From Lepidurus packardi (lineage: Eukaryota > Arthropoda > Branchiopoda > Notostraca > Triopsidae), in the NCBI GenBank assembly GCA_023053545.1, contig JAKZAN010000002.1, positions 1,968,375 to 2,032,374 on the forward strand: 64,000 nucleotides of DNA, in the 5' to 3' direction. The translations under genes were made by a program, and so were the position numbers. Shown here one piece after another: positions 10,338 to 23,035 of the stretch. The notes beneath the pieces were generated by a model. It worked only from the letters and a program-made list of their open reading frames with translations. It was not told the origin of the DNA and searched no databases. Positions within the stretch are counted from its first letter, which is position 1; every line of letters begins with the position of its first letter.

Positions 10338-10910
10338 ATGAAGGTACGGATAACCGAAGCTTGGGCTATCACATTAAATGCTTAAATTAAATGCTCGTTT
10401 ACCTTTACAGTTCTTCATCCTCGCCGCTTTGGTCGCCGTAGCTGCCGCCGTCGAAGTCTACCCGGCTTACCCCGCCAAGACTTACACCCCAGCCTACCCC
10501 GCTGCGTACAAACCCGTCGAATACGTAAGTCAAGACACACCTTCCATTTCCCATTCATGGTTTGAAACAAGTCCTAACAGTTAAATCTCTATTGAACACA
10601 GGCTGCTCAACCCTACGACTTCGCCTACGCCGTCGATGATGTTCCTTCTTACAACCACTTCGACCACAAAGAATCCGGAGATGGCAAGGGATACGTCAAC
10701 GGAGCTTACTCCGTAGTCCTCCCCGACGGCCGTCGTCAGACCGTTACCTATAAGGCTGATGACTATACCGGTTACGTCGCTGATGTCCAGTACTCTGGCG
10801 AATACAAGAACGACTACAAACCCGTTGCCTACCCACAACCCGCTTACCCCGCATATAAGCCCGCTTACCAACCCGCCTATCCCGCTGCTTACCCCGCTGG
10901 AAAATACTAA
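10338..10910 (+). CDS. Cuticle protein, Rebers-Riddiford (RR-2-like) family
   Basis: Structural protein of the chitin exoskeleton, secreted by epidermal cells. Three exons: 10338-10343 (Met-Lys only), 10411-10524 and 10602-10910, giving 142 residues. The second exon finishes the signal peptide (FFILAALVAVAAAVE) and then gives Tyr/Pro/Ala repeats. The third carries the extended R&R chitin-binding consensus: an aromatic YDFAYAV, GDGKGYVNGAYSVVLPDGR and TVTYKADDYTGYVADV. It ends in more YPAY-type repeats. A first exon of just two codons and phase-0 introns are typical of arthropod cuticle genes. A TATA box lies upstream. Assignment to RR-2 rather than RR-1 rests on the GxYS-x-x-DG-R pattern and is moderately sure. 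Confidence 0.93.
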
Positions 10911-11146
10911 GTCAAAACATTCTTTTGAGAGCAACTATTTTCTAACGTATTTAATTGATTGAAAATTGTTTTCTCAATGCACACATAAATTATATGAACA
11001 ACCAAAAACAAAAAACTCTCAACCGTCTTTCTTTAATTTTCTTAAGCTTCTAGTTCAGGAAAACCCGCAAACAATTTTCAGAATTATTCGACGTTTACAT
11101 GATTAACTTAGTCAGTTTCAAAATAAGAAAAAATGGTTGGAAATTC

Positions 11147-11479
11147 TTAGCGTAAAGTTCCTGGAAGGTTTGGATGAATCCGTGAAATATGCTTTCTATA
11201 ATCCGCACGCCAAAAACACCGGAATCCGCAGTGTGGACAAGCAAATTTCGGTTCTTTTCCGCATTCATAACGCTGATGCCGGTACAAGTATTCTTGGCTC
11301 TTATAATCTCGAGGGCAGTTATCACACTTGTACCGCGTATCAATATTCTCTCCAGTTCTATGCATCCTTCTCTTATGGCGTTTCAGCGAATGACTATATT
11401 TAGCTCGATAAGGACACTCATCACACGCATGTTCTCCAGTTGTATTTCGTTGACGTCCTGTTGTAGATTCCATATCGTA
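11147..11479 (-). CDS. Orphan C2H2 zinc-finger exon of lola/BTB-ZF type
   Basis: The minus frame has a plausible splice acceptor (CTTCAG at about 11480-11485) and runs to a stop at 11147-11149. It holds three fingers: CDECPYRAKYSHSLKRHKRRMH (C2H2), then CDNCPRDYKSQEYLYRHQRYEC (C2HC) and CPHCGFRCFWRADYRKHISRIH (C2H2). The linker RYECGKEP followed by a second finger is the hallmark of the alternative 3' exons of longitudinals-lacking-like BTB transcription factors, which bind DNA through these fingers. No BTB exon or other finger exon is seen nearby. It may be an alternative terminal exon of a gene whose 5' end lies far away, or a retained copy. An adjacent frame at 11383-11592 could be upstream coding sequence out of phase. 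Confidence 0.7.
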   Translation of the reverse strand, partial: YDMESTTGRQRNTTGEHACDECPYRAKYSHSLKRHKRRMHRTGENIDTRYKCDNCPRDYKSQEYLYRHQRYECGKEPKFACPHCGFRCFWRADYRKHISRIHPNLPGTLR

Positions 11480-13002
11480 CTGAAGATTGCATCAGTCGCG
11501 GTGGACTCTGTCAAAGCTTCCAGCTCAACAAGGTCAGTGACAGGACGTACGGGCTCTGGCTCTGAAGCTGGAGCCTGAACCAGGCGTGGCAATGCTGGGA
11601 GTCTCCATCAGTGTAACACTAACGTTAACCAAGGTTGATTAAGGTTAGCAGCAAACAAAGAATATTGCCTTAACGGAATGAAAATATACCCCAATAATGG
11701 CAATGGCAATGGAATGGCAATAATAAAACGTCCACACAAGTTGAGGGTTGCAACAAAGAGACGGATTATATATAGCAATCTGTTAAAGTCTTTATTTATC
11801 CTTCTGAGTCGTACTGTACCTTCACCTCAGCCGCAAAGAAAGGTCAGTTCTGTACGTCGTTTCTTCTGAGCTAAAAGTCGCTCTAGCCAAGTAAGAAAAC
11901 GGGTGCTTCCAGAACCCTCCAAGAACATGATCTTAACCGTGCGAAAAAACGGCTTTCGATACTAAAAGGATAGTGTCAGAATTTCCGAAAACAGTGTAAG
12001 GTAGAAAATGCGGAGTGTTTAGAGAATTGGATGACCGCCAAACAAAAAAGACCGCAGTTTAGCGTGAAAAGCCACATTGCGATGATCTTGTTTCGATGTT
12101 ATGCATGTATCGATTGACACATGCACAAACACGTGATGTAAAACCTGAGAATCCTACCCTCTGCTTTTAAATGAGAAAAGTCCTTATTTCTTTTTAGGTT
12201 CCATCCTTCTTGGTGTTCTTTCAGTAGTTAAAAAAGATATAGGGCTCATTTGCTAATTGAGAACAACACCCACATTGCTCCTTCGTGCACAAAATACCTT
12301 TTCTGCTTGACAAATGGAAAGAACAGATTCACTTCCAGATGTGAATCTGCACAGTACAGCTAGCGAAATGAGTGCCCACTTTGGAAGCTCTGAAACTGGT
12401 TGTACGTAAATAAATAGAAAGTTACTACGATCACTAAATACATATGGAAATACATACAATGCGTCTATACAACTCGAATACTGGTAGTAACGGCAAACAG
12501 CAGTAAAACGAACTTAATATATGTGAAGATTTCTTGTTTTATTTATTATTATACAAAAAACTGTCCTATCTGGCAATCTTACTTTGCATTACGAAAGTTT
12601 CCCCCAAGAAATCAAAAAGACGCAAGTTTGGGGAGCAAAAACAACAAAAAAAGAGGAATGTCACAGCTTTTCGCATTGACCTTAAAAGAAAGCAAGGTCA
12701 AACATCCAATGATCACTAGAATCCCTTTTATCTTCTAACTTTCTGGCACCGCACTCAAATAAACTCACCACGCTTTCTTACGTGCATTTCGTGCAACTCA
12801 AAAACTTGTGGAATATATCTTTTCTGTTGCGCTGATGGGTCGATGAGCCCGATATGACTAGAGTTCTCGATGACATCTCTGTTAGGCATCTCGTTTTTGG
12901 CTTGAGCGCTAAGCAAAATAGTAGAACATTTCAAATGGCACCGCAATAAATGGCAACACAAAGCTTCCACAACTAAAACTTATTTAATAAGCCACACGCT
13001 TA
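11480..13002. other. No supported gene
   Basis: AT-rich sequence with only short frames. I see no further zinc-finger exons, no inverted repeats of note and no convincing splice-flanked coding stretch. Confidence 0.5.
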
Positions 13003-16000
13003 TTAAACGGCCATTGGCTTAGTAGCTGCAGCTCCTGCTGTTGTTTCTGCCCTTTTCCTCTTCTCAGCAGCTTCAGCTTCTTCTTTCTGCTTCTTCGCTG
13101 CAGCTTCAGCTTCTTCTTTCTGCTTCTTCGCTGCAGCATCAGCTTCTTCTTTTTGCTTCTTCGCTGCCGCTTCAGCTTGTTCTCGTTGTTTATTGGCTTC
13201 AATTGATTTCTGTTTATCCACATTTTTTGCCTCTTCAATCAGTTTGTTAATCCTTTCATCTTCAGCTTGCTGCTTCGCTTCAGCTATTTTCTTCCTCTTC
13301 AAATCTTCCTCCGTAGGGCCAATCCACGGCGTAGCACGATTATCCAAATCAGGCGGCGGAGCCGGAGTTCCCTACACAAAACAGATCATAAATCTCTTTC
13401 AAAAGACCCTTTGCGTATGCAAATTCCACTCACTTTAATATTGTTAACAATGCCATATGGTCTCAAATGATAGAGAAGGTACTCCAGGACGTACATCTGA
13501 TTAGGAGACACGTAATGGAAGGAAATTGCGGTATCCGAGCAGCAATCCATACCCTAATCAGCCAAACAAGGGAAAAAATAGTGCGAAAATTCGCGTTGTT
13601 GGCAACCCACGCTAATGTCACTTCGAAAAGTCACACTAAAAAGGATCTTTACCTCTTTGGCGGGGTAATAAATGTAATCCCAGAACCAAAAATCGTGACT
13701 AACGTGACCCGGGATGAGATGATGCTCCGGCACGAAAGGAAAAAACCGCCCCCGGCCATAAGAATCTCTCGTATCCATAGCTTGTACGCCCACGTTTTCC
13801 AAACACTTACCTGAACATGCCCAAAATGTGTAATTAAACTTCTAAGACTAATGAAGAGCAAACTATGCTAAAATTTGATCGTGAATCACAAGCAAATTAC
13901 GTTAAGAAATGCGTTTGTAATGAGTATTTCTCTTACCCATTTCGACATCTTCTGCGCCTCCAGGATCTTGTCTGCAAATACTATTGTCAGGCAACGCTCG
14001 CTCTACAAAGCGCTTCAAGCCTTCTTTGCTAAGAACATAGCCAGCTCCACCACTCATGTACCCTTGTTTGACAAACGGCTTAAATCGATGTCCAAAGTAC
14101 AACGGATCTAACGTATTAAACGCTGACAGGTAATACCGCAAATTTTCCAACACGACATACCTAAATACATTTTTTTTTAACTTTAAAGCGCAATTTGAAG
14201 GAGCATCAAAACTTACGTGTCGTCATCGGCTTTCATGAACCAGTCCGCTTCATCTCGGTACTTCTCCCACACGTATTTAAAAGCTTCGCGGGTCTTTCCC
14301 CACAAATTCTCGCGACCTTCGCCCACATGCAACCCAACAGAAGGCAAATTTGGATCTAACGAAGAGGAACAAAAATGTAAGTGCCCACGATTACAAAAAG
14401 AGCAAATCAAATAACACAAAATTAGCCCAAAAACATTACCATCAACAGAGCTCATAAACACCAACACGTTGCAGCGTTTCCCCCACGTTTTCTGTACATG
14501 TCTGGCTTTCTTCTCGTGGTTTGCTGGTCCTGTCATGACCCAACACAAAACTCGCTGTTTCTGATACAATTCCCTCGCTATCGAATCCTCTCCTATTACG
14601 AAAACACCATAATTTATAAAGGTAAACACTGACAATTACCGCCAATGATCTTTGGATCAATTTAGTTAAGTTAAACACTGACAATTACCGCTAATTATCT
14701 TTCAAACAATTTACCCAATCAAAATAAGCACTGTAAAAATAACGAGCTCTGCAAAGCAGACCAACTAAAAATAATTAAAAAGCTAAATATAACAAACAAA
14801 ATCTAAATTTTACCATGATGATCTATCTCATCTGCTCCATGGAAATTCATATCTCCTTTGGGACCAGCTATTGCCTCTAATTTCTCATGGTCATGTGCAT
14901 CTTCATGTCCATCATGATGATGTGCATCGTCCCCCATATCCCCCGGATACCGTGGCTTCCTGCAAACAGACAAACAAAAATCCATCCAAATAATAGCCTT
15001 TCGCGTAATCACTCCTTAGTAATCAGCTTAATCAAGGTCAAAAAGCACTCACCTTTCTGCGAAGAAGTAGGAAGATAAGGGTGAGGCGGACGCTGTGGTA
15101 GACATACTATGGAATATATAGGCAAACGTGAAGCCGAACGTCATGCCCATAGCTAGGGTTAATACAAACGTCCGTCCAACCGGACGCGCCATGCTCGTCG
15201 GCATTAAACCTGTAAGGGAAAGTGAGGGCTAAAGAAAGTCTCCGCAAATGAACATAATAAAGAAATAACCGTATACACAATGGACGAAGTTCTTATCTAG
15301 CCTATTTACTATCTGCCAACCTTTCCCAGGCTTGATAAAATTCCGACCAACACGTAACTAACAAACTAATCAAAACAAAACAAAAACCATGCTACTCTAT
15401 GCTAAACTCAACCCTCACTAAGCTAAATTACTATCAAATATGCTAGGAAGATGTCGATAAGTCTGTGAGCCTCTTGTTTGTTACTAGAACAAAAACAGGA
15501 AAGAAATGAGTCGTTCGTTTTTCACCCAAGCTTATGTGTTTAACTGAAAAGACCAGATTCGCTTAGTTTGTTTTATCAAAGTAACCAACCAGACATCAAC
15601 CAATTAACTTTAAATACGCACAAATGACGACTATGTTTATTCTAGATCGCAAAATCACAAGGAGAATGTAGGGCTTTTAGATTAGTTAAAGGAACTTGTT
15701 TTACTAGGCTACCTTTACAAGAGCTCGAGTAAATTGAGAATCCTGTCTGGTACCTATCCTGATTCCAGTATATATACGCCAGAGGTAAATCTCTAGAGTA
15801 TTGGATGCTGTACACAAGAAGTCTAGGAAGTGGTCAGGTAGTCAAAGGGTGGCTTCTAAGGAATACAACGTATGAAGGAACACAAGGAAGTCATTAAAAG
15901 AATGGATAACTTAGAATGGGTAAAAAGAGAGAAACCTAGAATTTCCGATCATTACAATCAAGCTAAAACAAAGCTGTCTGGGATCCATGCTTTCTCCTGT

Positions 16001-16428
16001 CCCCTACTGTGAGTGGGGCATAAAAGGAGGCGCAAGAATGAAAGTTTGGGTCGCGACTGGGGCTAACGCAACTAACAAAAAGTTATATCTTCTCTTTCAA
16101 TCACATAACTTTTTTAAGAAAGGAAAAGAAGAATTGCCACCTGCGTTTAGTAAATCTGACCGAGGAACGCATGGGAAGATTTGGCATGCTACCAAACACT
16201 ACCAACCACCAATGACCCCAAAAGCTCGTGACAGATGAAGACGCGGCGTGGATATACTAACAGCAATACCAGCCCAAACTGACCCCAAAACTTTCCCTAT
16301 AGCTTGACAATTCCTATTTCTCCTGAATTTTTCCTTGTTCCTTTGTTTTGCGCAGCTGTTTCTGCTTTATTTCACTCTGTTTACAACGGAATAGCACTTA
16401 AAGAAAACTTAACACACTTACTTCGCAT
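13003..16428 (-). CDS. C1GALT1: Core-1 beta-1,3-galactosyltransferase (C1GALT1 family) with repetitive tail
   Basis: Golgi type II membrane enzyme that adds galactose to GalNAc-Ser/Thr to make core-1 (T antigen) O-glycans. Nine coding exons in gene order: 16422-16428, 15053-15209, 14814-14959, 14440-14589, 14217-14355, 13937-14160, 13653-13810, 13434-13553 and 13003-13371, giving 489 residues. Seen: a signal anchor at about residues 16-35; a His/Asp-rich insert at 65-81; CWVMTGP and [16 protein letters not shown]; the metal-binding KADDDT at about 195-200; [36 protein letters not shown]; and [13 protein letters not shown]. After the catalytic region, about 120 residues rich in Lys, Glu and Ala, with an 11-residue repeat, extend the protein well beyond the usual 360-390. 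The 7-base first exon is inferred from frame continuity; an in-frame ATG at 15204 is the alternative start. Intron 1 is 1.2 kb. Confidence 0.92.
13071..13169 (-). repeat. 33-bp coding tandem repeat
   Basis: Three clear 33-bp units encode the 11-residue repeat [12 protein letters not shown] inside the last exon of the galactosyltransferase gene. Degenerate units lie on both sides. An 11-residue period suits a hendecad helix or coiled coil. Confidence 0.85.
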
Positions 16429-18923
16429 GTTACGACGTCGAACAATAGACACGCGACGTTCAATGAAAACGTAAACAAACGGAATAGCAACGATCCCGTG
16501 CCAAACGGGGGCTGTGTAACAAGAACGGACGCGAAAAACTGAGTTTCAGCTGGCGTGGCAATTTATGACTGGCTTTCTTAGCAACACAGGTGGACTCCGC
16601 TCGGCTAGGTAAAACCTACAGGTTCAATAAATCCATAAATGCAAACGATATACGTGTTAAACGCACATTTGTACATATCCTAGCACGATTTAAGTTCAAT
16701 GCCTAGACTTTGCCGTAAATACACACAAGATGAGTCTTGCAGTGTGCATGATTAGTCATTTGGCATGTTTGCAGAATATTTGGCGCATCTGCACTACGTG
16801 GCACAGAAACAGAATTTTTCTTTTTTGAGCATTGAGGGTTGAGAGACCTGGTAAACTTAGACAGAGATAGACATAACGGCGAGTCCACGTTCGAACGTTT
16901 TCTCCCGAAGTCTTCGCAAGCACTGCAAGGCAGGAAAGCAATACTAGCTTTGGGTCCCCCTTTAACTCAAAGGCAACAAAGTTGTGCCTGTTAAACGTCA
17001 TACCGCGTTAGGAGGTTTTGCGTTTCGAAAATCTTACCCACAGCCAAGTCGACTCTATCTTTCCCTGACGGTTACTCGTTTATCTGCTGTCTATCAGTTC
17101 TAAAAAGATTATACTTCTGAGCCTCGCCAAGTCTCTTAAGTCTCTTTTAAGTTCTCAAAAACTCCCCTAACTCACTCAACAGCGATAAACAACCGCCAAA
17201 CAATCCGAAACGAAGAAGACAAACTAAAAACGGCACAAAACTTGAGAAACGTGTAAAAAGAACCTAAAACATGGTTCCTCACTAGAAACTTCATCCATAC
17301 TTTAGTTTAAACTGAAAATCCCCTCAAATTTACGCGATGAAAGCATCGCAGCTCTCGTCCGAGTTGAAAAAGGAAAGTGAAAAAGAAAATTTGCAAAACG
17401 TGTCCTTGAAGAACATCCCACAAACCAACTTCCTTTGAAATAAGCAACTTGTAAATATTATTTAAAAAATGCGAAGAAGATAAGCATTCTTCAATAAGGT
17501 ACCCAGCACCTGCAATAGCAAGCAATAGTACACAAGGGCCTATGGGTTATTAACCTATTTAACATTTTTACGAGTCATCCTGCATCCTTCCCTTCTCGCT
17601 TCCCATAGCGCACACACACGAAACAATGCCCCGATTGAGAGGGTCACTGCAGCACCCTAACGACCTAATAACGTCCCTCCAATAAATCTGTTTCTCCCAA
17701 GTCAAATTGTCATCAATACATAACATTATTTTCAAACAAAATGCTACACAGAAAATCCGTCTTGGCCCAGGCTGCACATCAAAACTACAGTATAGGGTTA
17801 TACAAAACTAACGCTGTTAGTTGTAGCGGAAATTTGCATCTCATTATGCATCTTCGTTGCATACCTGAAGCTCATCCTCCAAACCCTTTTTTACCTTCAG
17901 TAAAAAACAAACAAAAAACAAAGAAAACCAATAAAATGAACTTCAGTTTTAGAAAATAAACACCAAGGAGAAAGTGGGTACTGCACTTGAAGACCAGCAG
18001 TAGTTTAACACTGATTATACAGTCAGCAATGTAGTTTTAGTGTTTCTAATTTTCACTTGTATATGATATATCGTGTATGGGCGAGGGTATAGGCGGATTG
18101 AAAGCACAGTGAAAACCGCTATACATAAACAACCGTTTAACACAAAATGGTATTCCGGTCCGGACAAAACGCTATGTAATTCCATACATTTGTTTCCTTT
18201 TAACACTGAACAAAAACCACGAAAAAATTTCACGATTCGGAAGAAAACCCAGTTTTGTTGCGACAAAATATTTTCGGACGACAAAATACTTTTGTCTTCT
18301 TACCAACCGTCTCCTTCTGCCAACGGGAAGGGTTGTAGAGCCTTAGCAACATCATTGACTGAAATTCAAATTTTTGTCTTTCTCACCCCAACAGTCTGTG
18401 GGCAGTCAAAACTTTTCATTTTAATTTACAGTCTGTTAACATGTTTTTAGATATATTATTTGTGCTTTAAAATGTACAGACTGTCAATTTACGAGTATAA
18501 GCTTGGATACTAACTGTGTTATCACGACAGTTTTTTTATTAACTAGGTTTTTTGCAAATATATGTTAGCGCGAAATCCTTTTAACACGAAAACATATTTT
18601 GGTGCCTTCGATTTCGTGTTAAGCGCTTTTCACTGTAATTAGGTATGGTTCAGGCGTACCTAAACACAGCCAAGTGAGGTCATTTCAGAATGGGAAAATA
18701 AGGTTTTCGCATATTGAGTAATCACTTCAAGGCTAACTTTTAATGGCCGTTGCCATGTGTTATTAGGGTGCACTACGTGGTCCCAAAGTATCGTTAGGAA
18801 GAGAGAGAGGAGACAACATGACTTCTAACGTACGAAACGTCACGTTTGCCCTGTTTTGCATTCATTAATAAAAGCTACCGATGCAATTCACGTTCGCCCT
18901 TTGCTTGACCATAGCACATCCGC
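16429..18923. other. Intergenic region, mostly featureless
   Basis: It lies between the divergent galactosyltransferase and SLC17 genes and should contain both promoters. Apart from the inverted-repeat element at 18107-18635 I see only short frames and low-complexity AT-rich sequence. Confidence 0.5.
18107..18635. mobile_element. Possible MITE, about 530 bp
   Basis: CAGTGAAAACCGCT at 18107-18120 is inverted at 18622-18635 with one mismatch. The motif TTAACAC[G/A]AAA recurs just inside both ends. CAGTG-type termini occur in pogo/Tc1-like families. The right flank begins TA but the left flank does not, so a TA target duplication is not shown. No coding capacity. Confidence 0.5.
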
Positions 18924-18932
18924 TATATAAAA
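18924..18932 (+). promoter_or_regulatory. TATA-like box upstream of the plus-strand SLC17 gene
   Basis: TATATAAAA lies about 140 bases before the start codon at 19071, a plausible core promoter for this gene. Confidence 0.45.
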
Positions 18933-19070
18933 ACAGTAATTTTTTCCAGTTCCGAGGTCCCATTTCCTTCTCAAAGACCAAGAAAGAGGACCTCACGCCC
19001 ATGCCGGTTATTTTTTGCCAATAGTGCGGCTTTATTGGTCGTAATTTCCAACGCTTACTTGAAAAAAACA

Positions 19071-22023
19071 ATGAGAGAAGATCATGTGAACAATGGACCC
19101 CGGCACGTGGCTAGTGATCTAACGCCCCAGTTGGTTGGGAAATCCATGGAATCCTTAGATGTTGACTCTGGACATGTCGTCAACCACAATCGTCGCCACA
19201 TAAAGGGCCGTAAGTGAAAATTTTGTAAATAAATAGCACTAATTTTCAAGTTGAGTTATTTGCCCCGTTGTGTCTGCTTCATTACTATTGTTATTCTTAA
19301 ATTATTCCCTTATTAATCACACATAATCACTAAGTTCTTCCACGGACTCTTCCCATCCTACTGAAACTGAATTACACTTTTTAATTACGCGAAGACTCGA
19401 ATTTCTCCAGATGGTTGCAAACTCATTCTGCCTTTATTTCGACACAGACTTGTTCCCACAATTCCCATTTTATTTCCGCACACTATTTCGGCAAACTATG
19501 TATGCGCCCCACTAATGCCAAAGAACTTTCGCTACAGTAATTTCACAATTAATTTTTTTCCCTTATTTTTGCTGTGTTTTTTCACCGAAATATAGCACTG
19601 TTACCGGCTAGGTACATCTTCACAGCATTAGCGTCTATGGGCTTAGCTATCATCTACGGATTGAAAGTATTTACGAACCTAACAAACTTGCTTGGAATCA
19701 ATACGGGTCAAAGTTACCTACAGAATTCTTCCAACACTGTATAGGTCAACCTGAGTGTCGCCATCGTAGCTATGGTCAACCATTCCGGCCTGGCGGAAAT
19801 GCAGACTCATGACCCTCACAGCTCTGGTCACATTGTTCACAACGTGGATGAATTCGGTAACTTTACCGATAATTTCGAAGCTGACGCGCCAGTTTTCGCT
19901 TGTGAAGCTCCTCCTGTCGACAACACTACCGCGCAAATAGCTTCACGAGTAAGTAACGGTCCTTTTCTGTCTACCAAGATTCCAAATTTCACTGTTGCTG
20001 TGTTCAAAACATGATTTGCTTCCAAAAGAAATGATTGTTGAAGTTAAGGAAAAAGCCAAAACAAGGGAATTAAAGTAGTCGGATGCACGAAAGATAATTC
20101 ATTCTTGTACTGCTCAGGAAGGACCCTTTCTATGGACTGAGCCGATTCAAGGCCTGGTTTTGGGGGCGTACTTTTGGGGCTACATTGTCACGCAAATCCC
20201 TGGCGGCCGTATCGCAGAAATGTTCTCAGCTAAATGGGTGATGTGGGCCTCCGTCGTAATTAACGCTGTTTTCACCTTGCTTACTCCCATTGCTGCCTCC
20301 AGTTCGTACATTTGGATGCTAGTTGTGCGCGTTTTCGAAGGCCTCGGCGCAGTAATTAAGCATACATTCTTAACCTCCGCTAATTCCGACTTACTAATTT
20401 ATTGATTCATTAGGGTGTTTCCCTACCAGCCATGCAAGTGCTATTGTCCAAATGGGCTCCTCCTCAAGAACGCAACCGTATTTCCTCAATGACCTACGCT
20501 GGTTAGTTCAATATTTAGCTTATACTTTCATCTTAATTTGTGTATTTATTATTTATTTGTTATTTTATTTATTATTAAATATTTCGCAGTTTTTCTGAAC
20601 TGACGTACATTTGGAATTCTAGGAAGTAGTTCTGAATGAACGCTAATTTAGACATTGGATTTTATGATTTGATTCTTTGATTCATGATATTTTTTCACGC
20701 TGATTTTCGGGTTTTTAAGCACTCACTAAATTTGTATGCAATTTTCCCCCTGTTTTATACAGGGATGGCTCTGGGTACTGTGATTACTATGCCACTTTCG
20801 GGTGTATTGGCCGAAGTGTTCGGTTGGGAAGCGGTCTTCTATTTCGAAGGCGGTTTATCCGTCATTTGGTGCATCTTATGGGTCTTTCTGGTGTTCGATT
20901 CCCCGTCCCAGCACCCTACGATTCACCCCGAAGAGTTGGAATACTTGGAATGTAGTTTGGGTGGCCAGAAACACCAAGGGAGAAAGCACCAAAAGCCACC
21001 TCCGGTGCCATGGAAGCAACTTTTACGTTCTAAACCGTTTTGGGCTATTATTATTGCCCATACTTGCTCTAATTTCGGTTGGTACATGCTCTTGGTTGAG
21101 CTGCCCACGTATATGAAACAAATTTTACGCTTCAATATCTCGCAGGTAACCAAAGAGGGCCCCAAAGTACCCTCATGCTACCAATTTCCTTTTGAAGTCT
21201 AATAGTTACAAGTTTTGACCTTTTCGAACCGATTTTCCCCTTAGAATGCGGGTTTGTCAGCTGTACCGTTTTTATGTCTCTGGATTTTCAGCATCATTTG
21301 GAGTAATCGACTCGACTGGGCCAAACAAAGGGGATTCCTTACGACGGGTTCCGTAAGGAAGCTCTCTACTGCCATTGGTAAGCTTATTTTATGACAGGGA
21401 TAGGAAAGAAAGAGATGAAGAAAACAGATGGAAAGAGGGTAAAATTGTGATTTATCTTGGAATACGCAGGATCATTGCTACCAGCTGCATGCTTGATTGG
21501 CGTAAGTTTCGTGGGCTGTGATCGGCAAGCAGCTGTGGCATTAATGACGTTAGGAATTATGTTTATTGCCGGCATGTACTGTGGATTTTTATCGAATCAT
21601 ATCGACATTGCACCGAATTATGCAGGTAAAGTTTTCTTACTACTTGTACAATTTTAATTAAAACCGTAATATTGAAATAATCTTAATAACGTTTTATTAC
21701 AGGGACTCTGATGGCTATCACAAACACAGCTGCTACCATTCCTGGTTTTATTGTTCCCGTCTTTGTAGGAGAAATGACTCATGGAAACGTAAGTTACATA
21801 TTTTCTCCTAAGCGAAAAAATCTAAAATTGTTTTTATGTCATTGTTATTTCTTCCTGATTATCGTAGCAAACTTTGGGGCAATGGCAAATCATCTTCTTT
21901 ACAACGGCTGGCGTTTTTGTGCTCGAATTTCTCAGTTATTTCTTTATGGGCTCCGGAGAAGAAGAATCATGGAATCGCTTAGCTGGAAGCGACTACCAGC
22001 CGGCTAATGTGATGGGGCATTAG
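19071..22023 (+). CDS. SLC17-family anion/phosphate cotransporter, copy A
   Basis: Major-facilitator membrane transporter of the SLC17 group (Na/phosphate cotransporter, sialin, vesicular glutamate transporter relatives). The exact substrate cannot be read from the sequence. Ten exons: 19071-19209, 19596-19666, 19745-19948, 20118-20351, 20414-20501, 20763-21145, 21245-21377, 21470-21625, 21703-21788 and 21868-22023, giving 549 residues. Seen: TM1 entering VNLSVAIVAMVNH; a luminal loop with possible N-glycosylation sites; [56 protein letters not shown]; and [24 protein letters not shown]. All are family blocks spanning about 12 membrane segments. A paralogue lies tail-to-tail at 24116-28569. 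Confidence 0.93.
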
Positions 22024-22193
22024 TTATATTCAAGGGGCCCCTTACCGTAGTTTACCACTTCCGTGTTCTGACAATCAGGATCGCTTACGGAAACGCCCAT
22101 ACACGTTAACATGATTTCAGACATAATTTATGGGAAACCAGAGGCTTTGCTCCGTGGCTGGGTTATACAAAACATACAACGGCTCATTTTATA

Positions 22194-22199
22194 AATAAA
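22194..22199 (+). terminator. Poly(A) signal of SLC17 copy A
   Basis: AATAAA lies 171 bases after the stop codon. Confidence 0.6.
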
Positions 22200-22950
22200 A
22201 GGAATTGGAACTTACGTTTCTATGGCAAGAAAGTGATGCTTTTTGTAAAGTAATTGGAATATAATAAGACTGGTTTGACGAGATACAGTTATCGTTGGCA
22301 GTTGAGACGCGTTTTCAGCTTTCAGGCAGACTAGTTTTAATACTAAACGTCACAGCCATCAGGACACGAGTTTAAAGCCCTGTAAGGAATTCAAGGAAAC
22401 CAGAATTAGCACTTAAAATCCAAAAGGAACACTTATAGAGTTATTTACTTGAATTTAGAATTGTGTAGGACCTAGACGATGCAAAATTATACTTATAGGC
22501 AGCAACTGAATACAGAGCACACTTCATGATTTAGTCCAGGACTAGAATGCAATGCGAAAAACGGAGTGCAGCTGTACTTCAACGTGCAACTCGAAGCAAA
22601 AGTCGTAGGTAAACCTTAGGCTTAGTTTACATCACTTGAATAATAATTCTTCCATTACTGTCTCTTCACCACACTGCATGTTTTTGTTAAACCTGCAGTA
22701 TTCCTTATATTTACTTCTTGCACAGCCCTGTTTGTTTGCTATCACTGAGACTGACTTACGTACCCTACTCTGCACAATGAAATGAAAGCTAACTCGTCAC
22801 TCATTCAATACATTTGCACCTCAAGGGACTAATAAAAAAAAGAAAATAAGACGCAATTCCTATACCGATTTGCCCAGACATGCGCCACCTATTACAAAAC
22901 GCGTTCAAAAAATTAAATTCCTTACAGTCAGCAAACGCCATCTATGTAAG

Positions 22951-23035
22951 ACTAAAAATGCGCGTTTTTTAAAACGCTCAAATGGTGGAAAGTCTTATGA
23001 CGTTTTCCTTTGGGAGTACTGAGCGCATTTTTAGT
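22951..23035. repeat. 13-bp inverted repeat
   Basis: ACTAAAAATGCGC (22951-22963) is exactly inverted at 23023-23035 with 59 bases between. It may be the ends of a very small element or a hairpin. Confidence 0.6.

Noticed and set aside
10581-10934. 117-codon minus frame
   Set aside because: Antisense of the cuticle protein exon; Gly/Val-rich composition follows from the Tyr/Pro repeats on the other strand.
13041-13250. Leu/Ser-rich plus frame in the galactosyltransferase tail
   Set aside because: Antisense of the 33-bp coding repeat.
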